The notes: generated from the letters alone by a model not told the origin. A stretch of 5,555 bases of DNA from Candidatus Rokuibacteriota bacterium (GCA_016201645.1 JACQCL010000066.1:1-5555); one strand, 5' to 3'. Counted from the stretch's first letter, positions 1 through 5,555 are shown. Numbers and translations are program-made.

Positions 1-2
1 AG

Positions 3-59
3 CGGATTCGGGTCTGCACCCGCTGTCTGAAAGCCGGGAAGGTCACGAAGGTCGTCTAG
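3..59 (+). CDS. rpmB: 50S ribosomal protein bL28, C-terminal end (partial)
   Basis: Only the last 18 codons and a TAG stop are inside the window; the gene begins to the left. The visible residues are RIRVCTRCLKAGKVTKVV. The arginine-rich VCTRCLKAGKV segment with its CxxC pair is characteristic of the bL28 C-terminus; bL28 is a protein of the large ribosomal subunit. The other two plus-strand frames do not give a recognisable protein end here. The gene converges with the minus-strand genes, and a GC-rich hairpin begins 5 bp after its stop. The identification rests on a short tail, so it is good but not absolute. Confidence 0.85.
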   Translation, partial: RIRVCTRCLKAGKVTKVV

Positions 60-64
60 AAGAA

Positions 65-88
65 AGGGGGAGCGTCGCCGCTCCCCCT
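65..88 (-). terminator. GC-rich terminator hairpin between convergent genes
   Basis: Positions 65-74 and 79-88 form a perfect 10-bp stem around a 4-nt loop. Read on the minus strand the loop is GCGA, a stable GNRA tetraloop, and the stem is followed by the T-rich run TTCTTCT. It therefore looks best as an intrinsic terminator for minus-strand transcripts. On the plus strand the hairpin follows the rpmB stop closely but has no T tract after it, so it may act as a weaker terminator or a 3'-end stabiliser for rpmB. The stem is seen directly; its activity is inferred. Confidence 0.7.
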
Positions 89-99
89 GGGATGAGTGC

Positions 100-125
100 C
101 GGTGGGAGGCCGCCACCCCCCACCG
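100..125. other. Second GC-rich inverted repeat after the mini-genes
   Basis: CGGTGGG at 100-106 pairs with CCCACCG at 119-125, a 7-bp stem with a 12-nt loop. It sits between the stop of the second mini-gene (minus strand) and the terminator hairpin at 65-88. It has no T tract on either strand, so it is unlikely to be a terminator alone. It could protect the 3' end of the minus-strand transcript. In GC-rich DNA a 7-bp stem can arise by chance. Confidence 0.35.
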
Positions 126-141
126 ATGGGTGCTGCGGAAC

Positions 142-180
142 TTACTTCCTCTTTTTTTTGGTCGCCTTCTTTTTCGCCAT
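142..180 (-). CDS. 12-residue lysine-rich micropeptide (second of a tandem pair)
   Basis: A 13-codon frame, ATG to TAA, encodes MAKKKATKKKRK: 8 of 12 residues are Lys or Arg and there are no acidic residues. The start is well supported, because AAAGGAGGTGA at 188-198 is an 11-nt complement to the 3' end of 16S rRNA and ends 7 nt before the ATG. The frame lies 50 bp downstream of a sister frame encoding MAKKKAKKKGKRR; the shared first six residues use different synonymous codons. No family is recognised. Such a cationic peptide could bind RNA, DNA or ribosomes, but that is inference. A run of eight A within the gene is a possible slippage site. It is too short for normal gene callers, and expression is unproven. 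Confidence 0.6.
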   Translation of the reverse strand: MAKKKATKKKRK

Positions 181-187
181 TCAGTTG

Positions 188-198
188 TCACCTCCTTT
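188..198 (-). promoter_or_regulatory. Near-maximal Shine-Dalgarno sequence of the second mini-gene
   Basis: The minus strand reads AAAGGAGGTGA, a perfect 11-nt match to the complement of the canonical 16S rRNA 3' end (UCACCUCCUUU). It ends 7 nt before the ATG at 180. None of the four larger minus-strand genes whose starts are in the window has a comparable site, so it marks the 12-codon frame as a deliberate, probably highly translated start. Confidence 0.75.
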
Positions 199-230
199 CC
201 CGCCTTCATAGTTCTGCTGCACGTGAAGCC

Positions 231-272
231 TTAACGCCGCTTCCCCTTCTTTTTGGCCTTTTTCTTTGCCAT
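231..272 (-). CDS. 13-residue lysine/arginine-rich micropeptide (first of a tandem pair)
   Basis: A 14-codon frame, ATG to TAA, encodes MAKKKAKKKGKRR: 9 of 13 residues are basic and none acidic. It starts 25 bp after the stop of the AbiEi-like regulator gene on the same strand, so it can share that transcript; I see no separate promoter in the gap. The minus-strand sequence AGGGGGTGA at 282-290, one mismatch from AGGAGGTGA, ends 9 nt before the ATG and is a good ribosome binding site. The first six codons match the second mini-gene in protein (MAKKKA) but differ at four third positions, all synonymous. No known family is recognised and the function is unknown. An alternative is a fossil of a longer lysine-rich tail, but the intact start, stop and RBS argue against that. 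Confidence 0.55.
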   Translation of the reverse strand: MAKKKAKKKGKRR

Positions 273-281
273 TGGTCGGTT

Positions 282-290
282 TCACCCCCT
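282..290 (-). promoter_or_regulatory. Ribosome binding site of the first mini-gene
   Basis: The minus strand reads AGGGGGTGA, 8 of 9 matches to AGGAGGTGA. It lies in the 25-bp gap between the TGA of the AbiEi-like gene and the ATG at 272, with 9 nt to the start codon. It supports the mini-gene as a separate cistron on the same message. Confidence 0.6.
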
Positions 291-297
291 CTCGGGC

Positions 298-1344
298 TCA
301 GTACCCCATGGCTTCGCGCCGGAGGTACTCTGCCTGTTCTCGCCCTCGCCGCTCATAGCGGTAGAGGTCCGCGTAAAGTTGCGGGAGGCACACCACCGAA
401 AGACCGCCCTTTTCCAGCCGGCCGTAGAAGACGCCCTGATCGTACGGCGCCAAGAGATGCACATTGCCCTCGCCCTCTCCCGGCCGGAGCCCCAGCGACC
501 GGGCGAAGGGGTCCAGCGCCCCTTCGAGGTAGCAGTGAATGACAGGAAAGCGGATGTTGGGGGCCACCAGCGCGGCGCCGGAGTGAAGCGTGAAGGCATA
601 GCGTCGCCCCTCCGCCTGCGCCAGACGCGCGACCTCAGCCATCAGTCGCCGGGTGATCCGTTCGGGAGAGAAGTAGGCCGCCACCGCGTTCTGTCCGTAA
701 AAGTAGCTCTCGCACCAGGTTTCGAGAACATCGGCGGGTTTGGCGAGATGGATTCGCTGATGCTCCCCCCGCACCACCCAGGCGAGCTCTTCGAGCCGCT
801 TGATGACGTTATGGGCATGGCCCAGGCTGACCTCCGCGGCCTTGGCCAGTTCCTCCAGCCGCCATGCGTGCTGCGGGTCCACGAGCAGCACCCGTACGAC
901 GCGGGTGGCCCTGGGAGCGAAGAGGGACTTGAGCGGCCGGGTCGAGGGGCGGATGTTGGGCTTTCCCTCTTTCTCGATGAGCACGTTCTCAAAGGCGAGG
1001 TAGCAGTTCCCCGAAAGATCCAAATAGCCGAAGCCGTTCCGGCGTAGAAGCGAGGCGGACTGAGGTCCGATGTACTCAGCCACTGCGACGGGGTAGGCCG
1101 TTGGGAGATCACGGCGGATCTCGCTCAACCGGGTGATCGCCTCGCGGACCTGCCGGGGCTGGCCGAGGCCGGCGACCTGGAGGGCGAGGAGGTGCTCTTG
1201 GGCTCCCATCTGGAATTTTGCGAGCAGATCCGCTCGCTGGTCGCCCACCTTCCTGTCGGCCATCTCCTCCCAGGCTTTCACCTTCGGAAAGAGCTCCCGC
1301 AACCGCTGGACCGCCAGTTTCCGAATCTCGTCGGACTTTCGCAT
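298..1344 (-). CDS. AbiEi-like winged-helix transcriptional regulator (type IV antitoxin family), orphan
   Basis: This 348-residue protein resembles the large group annotated as type IV toxin-antitoxin AbiEi family antitoxins. Visible features are an N-terminal alpha-helical region, then VAEYIGPQSASLLRRNGFGYLD leading into GYLDLSGN (about 106-113), then a winged helix-turn-helix at about 147-193 (LEELAKAAEVSLGHAHNVIKRLEE). The C-terminal half contains the family-like LLAPYDQGVFYG and QLYADLYRY segments. Known AbiEi proteins bind inverted repeats and repress their own operon. The ATG at 1344 is preferred over an in-frame TTG at 1410, because that TTG is the first triplet of the TTGACA -35 box and an 18-bp inverted repeat lies between the two. 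The RBS is weak (AAGTGA). No AbiEii nucleotidyltransferase gene is adjacent; two lysine-rich mini-genes follow instead. The family call is by pattern recognition, and the true role may be other than antitoxin. Confidence 0.75.
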   Translation of the reverse strand: MRKSDEIRKLAVQRLRELFPKVKAWEEMADRKVGDQRADLLAKFQMGAQEHLLALQVAGLGQPRQVREAITRLSEIRRDLPTAYPVAVAEYIGPQSASLLRRNGFGYLDLSGNCYLAFENVLIEKEGKPNIRPSTRPLKSLFAPRATRVVRVLLVDPQHAWRLEELAKAAEVSLGHAHNVIKRLEELAWVVRGEHQRIHLAKPADVLETWCESYFYGQNAVAAYFSPERITRRLMAEVARLAQAEGRRYAFTLHSGAALVAPNIRFPVIHCYLEGALDPFARSLGLRPGEGEGNVHLLAPYDQGVFYGRLEKGGLSVVCLPQLYADLYRYERRGREQAEYLRREAMGY

Positions 1345-1364
1345 TGTTTCACTTGTACGATCTG

Positions 1365-1382
1365 TTTCAGCATCTGCTGAAA
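1365..1382. promoter_or_regulatory. 18-bp inverted repeat, probable operator of the AbiEi-like gene
   Basis: TTTCAGCA at 1365-1372 and TGCTGAAA at 1375-1382 are perfect 8-bp arms around a 2-bp centre. The site touches the putative -10 box (1382-1387) and lies 20 bp upstream of the ATG at 1344, so a bound protein would block transcription initiation. A winged-helix protein of the AbiEi type encoded immediately downstream makes autorepression the simplest reading. The repeat is seen directly; binding is inferred. Confidence 0.65.
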
Positions 1383-1410
1383 ACCTAGGGGAAGTTGAAA
1401 GTCTTGTCAA
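1382..1410 (-). promoter_or_regulatory. Sigma-70-type promoter for the AbiEi-like gene
   Basis: On the minus strand a perfect TTGACA (1405-1410) is followed by a 17-bp spacer and TAGGTT (1382-1387), a weak 3 of 6 match to TATAAT. An AT-rich stretch with six consecutive T (1413-1418) lies just upstream of the -35, like an UP element. The predicted start of transcription falls inside the inverted repeat at 1365-1382. The promoter fills the short gap after the metallopeptidase gene, so the regulator need not depend on the secDF-rel transcript. Confidence 0.6.
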
Positions 1411-1422
1411 GTAAAAAACGAT

Positions 1423-1800
1423 TTACTCTTCTTCGGGGTACTCGATCTCGGCCATCGCCTCGTCGTCGAGGCCGAAGTAGTGGCCAACCTCGTGGATCAC
1501 CACGTCGCGGATCAACTCCGCCATCTCCTCTTCGTCGCCCGCGTCCTCCTCGATGGGACCCTGGTAAATCGTGATGGTGTCTGGGAGGATGTTGCCGTAG
1601 GAAGAGTCCCGGTGAGTCAGGTCCACGCCGCGGTACAGGCCATAGAGGGTGTCAGGGGGCTCGATCCCCATCTCCTTCAGCGTGTCGGGGTCGGCCCGGT
1701 CTTCCACCACCACGGCGATGTTCTTCATCTTGACCCGGAAGCGACGGGGGAGCGCTTGAAGGGCCCGTGCCACAAGAGACTCAAACTCCGCGCGGGTCAC
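1423..1800 (-). CDS. Small metallopeptidase family protein (zincin fold, HExxH)
   Basis: This 125-residue protein fits the short bacterial zincin-like metallopeptidase family (Zincin_1, PF06262). The motif HEVGHYFGLDD covers residues 103-113: His103 and His107 are the expected zinc ligands, Glu104 the catalytic base, and the following G..D matches the HExxHxxGxxD pattern. The middle contains LYGLYRGVDLTHR and LPDTITIYQGPI, which I associate with this family, and an acidic stretch (GDEEEMAEL) just before the motif. There is no signal peptide or membrane segment, so it is probably cytoplasmic; the substrate is unknown. The start is GTG at 1800, 14 bp after the rel stop, with AGGGGAG a few bases upstream. 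A longer reading of the frame would overlap rel and shows only low-complexity shadow sequence. Spacing suggests co-transcription with rel. Confidence 0.85.
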   Translation of the reverse strand: MTRAEFESLVARALQALPRRFRVKMKNIAVVVEDRADPDTLKEMGIEPPDTLYGLYRGVDLTHRDSSYGNILPDTITIYQGPIEEDAGDEEEMAELIRDVVIHEVGHYFGLDDEAMAEIEYPEEE

Positions 1801-1814
1801 CCGACTCCCCTCAC

Positions 1815-3968
1815 CTAGACGCCGCGGACGCGTTCGACCTTCATGACGTCCTTGACCTCGCGGATCGCTGACATGATCCGCTGGAGTTGCTGAAGGTCGG
1901 CGACTTCGACGACAAAGTGGTTGATGCCCTTTCGATCCTCCGTGACCGTGATCTCGGCCTTCGTGATGTTGCCCTCCTGGGAGGAGATGGCGGTGGAGAT
2001 CTCGGCGAGAAGCCCCGGGCGATCGCGCCCGATGTACACGGCGATCTTGACCGGGCGGGCCGCCGGTTCCGCCACGTCCCACTCCACGCTCACGACACGC
2101 TCCTTATCCAGAAGCCCCTGGGCCACGCTGTGACAGTCCCGGGTATGGACGGTGAGCCCTCGTCCGCGGGTGATGAACCCCACGATCGGGTCCCCGTGGA
2201 CCGGGGCGCAGCACTTGGCGAAGCGCACCAGGAGATCCTCGACCCCGCGGATCTTCACGCCCCCGTCCGCTTTCGAGGAACGGGCGGGCTTCGGGGCTTT
2301 GCCCTCGGCGACCCGCTCGGCTTCGACGACCTGGGACGGGGCCAGCTTGGCCAGCACCTGATGGGCTGACGTTTTGCCGTAGCCGATGGAGGCCAGGAGA
2401 TCGTCCGCCGACGGAAACCCGAGATCGGCGAGCATCTTCTTCGCCTCCTCCGAGACCAGCAGGGTCGAGGGCGACAATCGGTACTTGCGCGCCTCCCGCT
2501 CCAGGAGCTCGCGCCCGAGGCTGAGCGAGCGCGCGCGCTCCTCCACCTTGAGCCACTGGTTTACCTTGGAGCGGGCGCGGGACGACCTGACGACCTTGAG
2601 CCAGTCGCGGCTCGGGCGCTGGGTGGGCGAGGTGACGATCTCGACGATGTCCCCCTGCCGCAAGGTATAACGGAGCGGCACGAGCTTTCCGTTCACCTTC
2701 GCGCCCGCGCAGTGGTGACCCACCTCGGTGTGAACGGCATAGGCGAAGTCGATGGGGGTCGAGCCCTCGGGGAGGGCCTTGACATCCCCCTTGGGCGTGA
2801 AGACGTACACCTCGTCCGGAAACAGGTCCACCCGCACGCTCTCCATGAATTCGCGCGGGTCTTTCATCTCCTGCTGCCACTCCATCAGCTGGCGCAACCA
2901 GACGAAGGCCTGGTCGAACTTGTCCTTGTCGTGCTTCTTCTCCTTGTAGAGCCAGTGGGCCGCGATCCCCTCCTCCGCCACCCGGTGCATCTCCCAGGTT
3001 CGGATCTGGATCTCCACCGGATCGCCCTTGGGCCCGATCACCGTCGTGTGGAGCGACTGGTACATGTTCACCTTGGGCATCGCGATGAAGTCCTTGAACC
3101 GGCCCGGCACCGGCTTCCAGAGGGAGTGGATCACCCCGAGAGACCCGTAGCAGTCCCGCACCGACTGCGTGATGACCCGGACCGCGGTCAGGTCGTAGAT
3201 CTCGTCGAACTCCCGTCCCTGGTCGTGCATTTTCTTGAAGATCGAATAGAAGTGCTTCGGCCGACCTCGGATCTGGGCCTCGATCCCCACCTCGCCGAGC
3301 TTCTTCTCGAGAATCGCGATGACCTGGTTGATCTCGGCCTCGCGCTCCAGGCGGCGCTTGGCCACCCTTCGCTGGAGGTCGGCGTAATCCTCGGGATGCA
3401 AGCAGCGGAGGGCGAGATCCTCCAGCTCGGCCTTGACCTTCGCCATGCCGAGCCGGTTGGCGAGGGGGGCGTAGATGTCCAGCGTCTCCTCGGCCACCTT
3501 CCGGGCCCTATCGCCGGAAAGGTAATCGAGCGTGCGCATGTTGTGGAGGCGATCGGCCAGCTTGATCATCAGCACCCGGATGTCCCGGGCCATGGCCACG
3601 AGCATCTTGCGGAAGTTCTCGGCCTGGCGCTCCTCCCGGGAAGAAAAGGCCAGCTTCCCGATCTTCGTGACCCCGTCCACGAGGTCGGCGATCTCGGGGC
3701 CAAACTCGCGCGCCAGGTCGTCTTTGGTGGTCCGGGTGTCCTCGAGGATGTCGTGGAGCAGGCCGGCGGTGACCGTGGTGACGTCCATCTTGAAGTTGAC
3801 GAGGAGGCCGGCGACTTCAAGGGGGTGGGAAAGGTAAGGCTCGCCGGAGGCCCGCTGCTGACCCTGGTGGGAGAGCTCAGAGAAGCGGTAGGCGCGCTTG
3901 ACCAGGTCCAGGTCGGCCCCTGGCTGGTACTTGGGAATCTCCTCGACGAGCGTCTCGAGTTGAGTCAC
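1815..3968 (-). CDS. rel: Bifunctional (p)ppGpp synthetase/hydrolase, Rel/SpoT type
   Basis: At 717 residues this is a full-length long RelA/SpoT homolog; it makes (p)ppGpp from GTP/GDP and ATP and degrades it, controlling the stringent response. The hydrolase domain (about 20-180) keeps Arg39, His48, His72-Asp73, Glu76-Asp77 and Asp139/Asn143 (LLHDILEDT, KLADRLHNM), so it should be active. The synthetase domain (about 230-345) keeps Asp259, Tyr303 and Glu319, and carries RFKD at 290-293, the RxKD form typical of bifunctional Rel/SpoT enzymes, not the ExDD form of RelA. A TGS domain (about 384-446), a zinc-finger/CC region (Cys586, Cys587, His608, Cys612) and an ACT domain (about 641-714) follow. 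The start is GTG at 3968; an in-frame TGA lies three codons upstream, and GGTGAGG serves as a modest RBS. It lies 41 bp after secF and 14 bp before the metallopeptidase gene. Confidence 0.97.
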   Translation of the reverse strand: MTQLETLVEEIPKYQPGADLDLVKRAYRFSELSHQGQQRASGEPYLSHPLEVAGLLVNFKMDVTTVTAGLLHDILEDTRTTKDDLAREFGPEIADLVDGVTKIGKLAFSSREERQAENFRKMLVAMARDIRVLMIKLADRLHNMRTLDYLSGDRARKVAEETLDIYAPLANRLGMAKVKAELEDLALRCLHPEDYADLQRRVAKRRLEREAEINQVIAILEKKLGEVGIEAQIRGRPKHFYSIFKKMHDQGREFDEIYDLTAVRVITQSVRDCYGSLGVIHSLWKPVPGRFKDFIAMPKVNMYQSLHTTVIGPKGDPVEIQIRTWEMHRVAEEGIAAHWLYKEKKHDKDKFDQAFVWLRQLMEWQQEMKDPREFMESVRVDLFPDEVYVFTPKGDVKALPEGSTPIDFAYAVHTEVGHHCAGAKVNGKLVPLRYTLRQGDIVEIVTSPTQRPSRDWLKVVRSSRARSKVNQWLKVEERARSLSLGRELLEREARKYRLSPSTLLVSEEAKKMLADLGFPSADDLLASIGYGKTSAHQVLAKLAPSQVVEAERVAEGKAPKPARSSKADGGVKIRGVEDLLVRFAKCCAPVHGDPIVGFITRGRGLTVHTRDCHSVAQGLLDKERVVSVEWDVAEPAARPVKIAVYIGRDRPGLLAEISTAISSQEGNITKAEITVTEDRKGINHFVVEVADLQQLQRIMSAIREVKDVMKVERVRGV

Positions 3969-4009
3969 GCTGCCTCACCAACTTGTAACTCATTAGTTTC
4001 TCACGCCAA

Positions 4010-4948
4010 TCAGGCTTTTACTACAGCTTTTTTGGCCCGCCGGGCACGGGTCTCGACCCAGTTGTTCCAGTCCACGAGGATCGAGCCGGCGACATAAATG
4101 GTGGAGAACGTCCCGGTGACGACGCCCACCGTGAGCACGAAGGCAAAGTCCTCCAAGACCTTCCCGCCGAAGAGCAAGAGCACGACGGCGGACATGAACG
4201 TCGTGAGCGACGTCAGCACGGTCCTAGAGAGGGTCTGGTTGATGGCCGTGTTGATCAGCTCGGCAAAGGTGCTGCCCTTTCGCATCCCTTTCCCCCGGTT
4301 CTCCCTGACCCGGTCGAAGGCGACGATGGTGTCGTTGACCGAATACCCGATGATCGTGAGGAAGGCGGCCAGGACCGGTAGTGAGATCTCCCGGTCGGCG
4401 AGAGACATCGCGCTGAACGTGACGAGCACGTCGTGAAACGTGGCGACGATCGCGGCCACCCCTCCCCTGAAGTCGAACCGGATGGCGATGTAGATCAGGA
4501 TCCCCGCGGCGCTGGCCAGGACCGCATAGAGGGCCTGGAACTGAAGGTCGCGTCCCACCTGGGGGCCCACGAACTCCACCCGGCGGATCTCGGCCTTGCC
4601 AAGTAGGGGCTCCGCGGCGAGCGCCTCCTGGACCCGCCGGGTGACTTCCTCCGAGGGAAGGTCGGCGAGCGGGAGCCTGAAGATGAACTCCATCGGACCT
4701 CCGAACTCCTGAATGACGCTCTCCCCGAGCTTGATCCGGCTGAGCGCGCTCCGGATCAGGTCCACGTGCACCGCCTTGTCAAAGCGGGCCTGGATGAGAG
4801 TCCCCCCCGAAAAGTCGATCCCGTACCGAAGCCCTCCCTTGACCCCGACGGAGGCGAGGCCCAGGAGAATGAAGCTCACCGACAGGAGGTACGCCCAGCG
4901 CCGTTTGCCGATGAAGTTGTAGTTCGCGTCCTTGAATATCTGAAACAT
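4010..4948 (-). CDS. secF: Protein translocase subunit SecF
   Basis: This 312-residue membrane protein is the SecF partner of SecD. The SecDF complex binds the SecYEG translocon and uses the proton motive force to help complete export of proteins across the inner membrane. Six hydrophobic segments are visible (about 18-36, 136-156, 162-183, 190-211, 243-261, 265-292), with the periplasmic P1-type domain between the first two. Diagnostic motifs are GIDFSGGT (43-50), VGPQVGRDL (127-135), GYSVNDTIVAFDRVREN (201-217, with Asp206 and Asp212 in the proton-pathway region) and NQTLSRTVLTSLTT (237-250). The C-terminus is short and basic (RARRAKKAVVKA), consistent with the positive-inside rule. The ATG at 4948 is 4 bp after the secD stop and has no clear Shine-Dalgarno, so translational coupling to secD is likely. 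Confidence 0.97.
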   Translation of the reverse strand: MFQIFKDANYNFIGKRRWAYLLSVSFILLGLASVGVKGGLRYGIDFSGGTLIQARFDKAVHVDLIRSALSRIKLGESVIQEFGGPMEFIFRLPLADLPSEEVTRRVQEALAAEPLLGKAEIRRVEFVGPQVGRDLQFQALYAVLASAAGILIYIAIRFDFRGGVAAIVATFHDVLVTFSAMSLADREISLPVLAAFLTIIGYSVNDTIVAFDRVRENRGKGMRKGSTFAELINTAINQTLSRTVLTSLTTFMSAVVLLLFGGKVLEDFAFVLTVGVVTGTFSTIYVAGSILVDWNNWVETRARRAKKAVVKA

Positions 4949-4952
4949 GACG

Positions 4953-5555
4953 CTAGATGGAGAGGGACTCGACGCGGCGGCGGCCCATATAGAGCAGGTC
5001 GAAGATCAGGCGGGTAAAGAACACGGCCGTGAAGAGGCTGGCAATGATGCCGATGGCCAGCGATACGGCGAACCCGCGGACCGGTCCGGTGCCGAACTGG
5101 TAGAGAATGGCGGAAGACACGAGCACGGTGACGTGAGTGTCGATCACCGTCCGGAAGGCCCGCGCGAAGCCTGCGTCGATGGCCGCTCGAATCGTTTTGC
5201 CGCTCCGGAGCTCCTCACGGACCCGCTCGAAGATGAGGATGTTGGTGTCCACCGCGACGCCGATCGTGAGCGCGATCCCAGCGATCCCGGGGAGCGTGAG
5301 CGTGGCGTGGAAGCCCGCCATGGTGGCGAGGAGGATCAATAAGTTCAGCACCAGCGCGACATCGGCAACGAGACCAGAGACCCGATAATAAATGAGCATG
5401 AAGACGAACACGGCGAGCGCCGAGGCCAGGATGGCGATCAACCCCCGGCGGATCGAATCAGCGCCCAGGGACGGCCCGACGGTCCGCTCCTCCAGAATCT
5501 TCACCGGCGCCGGCAGGGCCCCGGCGCGGAGGACAATGGCCAAGTCCGTCGCGAC
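4953..5555 (-). CDS. secD: Protein translocase subunit SecD, C-terminal part (partial)
   Basis: The reading frame enters from the right edge without a start; the visible 200 residues are the C-terminal third or more of SecD. It begins VATDLAIVLRAGALPAPVKI and continues into LEERTVGPSLG, the typical junction between the periplasmic domain and TM2. Five hydrophobic segments follow, giving the usual TM2-TM6 set. GVAVDTNILIFERVREE (visible residues 99-115) carries the conserved aspartate of the proton-conducting site, and the segment from FRTVIDTHVT to the end matches SecD of many phyla. The TAG stop is 4 bp before the secF ATG. No internal start should be used: the frame is open to the window edge and the sequence before the first available TTG still fits SecD. 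Confidence 0.97.
   Translation of the reverse strand, partial: VATDLAIVLRAGALPAPVKILEERTVGPSLGADSIRRGLIAILASALAVFVFMLIYYRVSGLVADVALVLNLLILLATMAGFHATLTLPGIAGIALTIGVAVDTNILIFERVREELRSGKTIRAAIDAGFARAFRTVIDTHVTVLVSSAILYQFGTGPVRGFAVSLAIGIIASLFTAVFFTRLIFDLLYMGRRRVESLSI

Noticed and set aside
152..159. Run of eight A (minus strand) in the second mini-gene as a programmed frameshift site
   Set aside because: Either shifted frame stays open past the TAA, one as far as 56-58 and the other to the window edge, but both extensions pass through the terminator hairpin, are antisense to rpmB, and show no recognisable protein. Chance A-rich lysine codons explain the run.
1..209. Minus-strand frame from an ATG at 209 (MKAGKEVTTEW...) open to the window edge
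   Set aside because: It has no SD, overlaps the second mini-gene in another frame, crosses the terminator hairpin and runs antisense to rpmB.
253..1047. Plus-strand open frame of 264 codons opposite the AbiEi-like gene
   Set aside because: It shadows the regulator gene in GC-rich sequence; no recognisable motifs, and it overlaps both a real gene and the first mini-gene.
1410..1427. Inverted repeat AGTAAA...TTTACT around the metallopeptidase stop as a terminator
   Set aside because: Only 6 AT-rich base pairs with a 6-nt loop; too weak for an intrinsic terminator and better explained by AT-rich promoter DNA.
1801..2082. N-terminal extension of the metallopeptidase frame into rel
   Set aside because: The extra residues are the Arg/Gly/Pro-rich out-of-frame reading of the rel ACT-domain region; the GTG at 1800 with an upstream AGGGGAG gives the normal family length.
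2712..4097. Long plus-strand open frame (461 codons) opposite rel
   Set aside because: It lies antisense to an intact, clearly recognised Rel and has the His/Val/Leu/Asp/Gly-rich composition of a reverse-strand shadow in GC-rich DNA; no domain or RBS is evident.
1..5555. CRISPR arrays, tRNA or rRNA genes, insertion sequences, attachment sites
   Set aside because: No spaced direct repeats, cloverleaf-like sequences, transposase motifs or terminal repeats were seen; the window is nearly filled by intact genes.

Overview
The window is a GC-rich bacterial chromosome segment with dense, mostly housekeeping gene content. Nearly everything is on the minus strand, so it reads from right to left: secD (3' end only), secF, a bifunctional (p)ppGpp synthetase/hydrolase (rel), a small zincin-fold metallopeptidase, an AbiEi-like winged-helix regulator and two tiny lysine-rich reading frames. 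The only plus-strand gene is the last 18 codons of rpmB (ribosomal protein bL28) at the left edge, which converges on the minus-strand block. High GC, GTG starts and the secD-secF-rel order fit an uncultured deep-branching lineage such as Methylomirabilota/Rokubacteria or a deltaproteobacterial relative. That placement is an impression from gene style and order; no marker in the window settles it.

Right part (about 1800-5555): secD and secF are 4 bp apart and encode the membrane subunits that use the proton motive force to assist the Sec translocon. The rel gene starts 41 bp after secF. Rel keeps its hydrolase, synthetase, TGS, zinc-binding/CC and ACT regions with the expected key residues, so it should both make and degrade (p)ppGpp. 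The metallopeptidase gene follows rel after 14 bp. The spacing suggests one transcription unit, secD-secF-rel-metallopeptidase.

Middle part (298-1430): the AbiEi-like gene has its own AT-rich promoter, with a perfect TTGACA -35 and a 17-bp spacer. An 18-bp inverted repeat (8-bp arms) lies between the -10 and the likely ATG start, as expected for an operator. No AbiEii-type nucleotidyltransferase toxin gene sits beside it in the window.

Left part (60-297) is the most unusual. Where the regulator gene ends, the minus strand carries two consecutive mini-genes of 13 and 12 codons, MAKKKAKKKGKRR and MAKKKATKKKRK. Each has its own stop codon and a strong Shine-Dalgarno sequence at proper spacing. 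The second is preceded by an 11-nt match to the anti-SD end of 16S rRNA. Their first six codons encode the same residues and differ at four positions, all synonymous, which points to selection on the peptide. They lie just before a GC-rich terminator hairpin shared with rpmB. I regard this pair as the candidate undescribed element of the window; its function is unknown.
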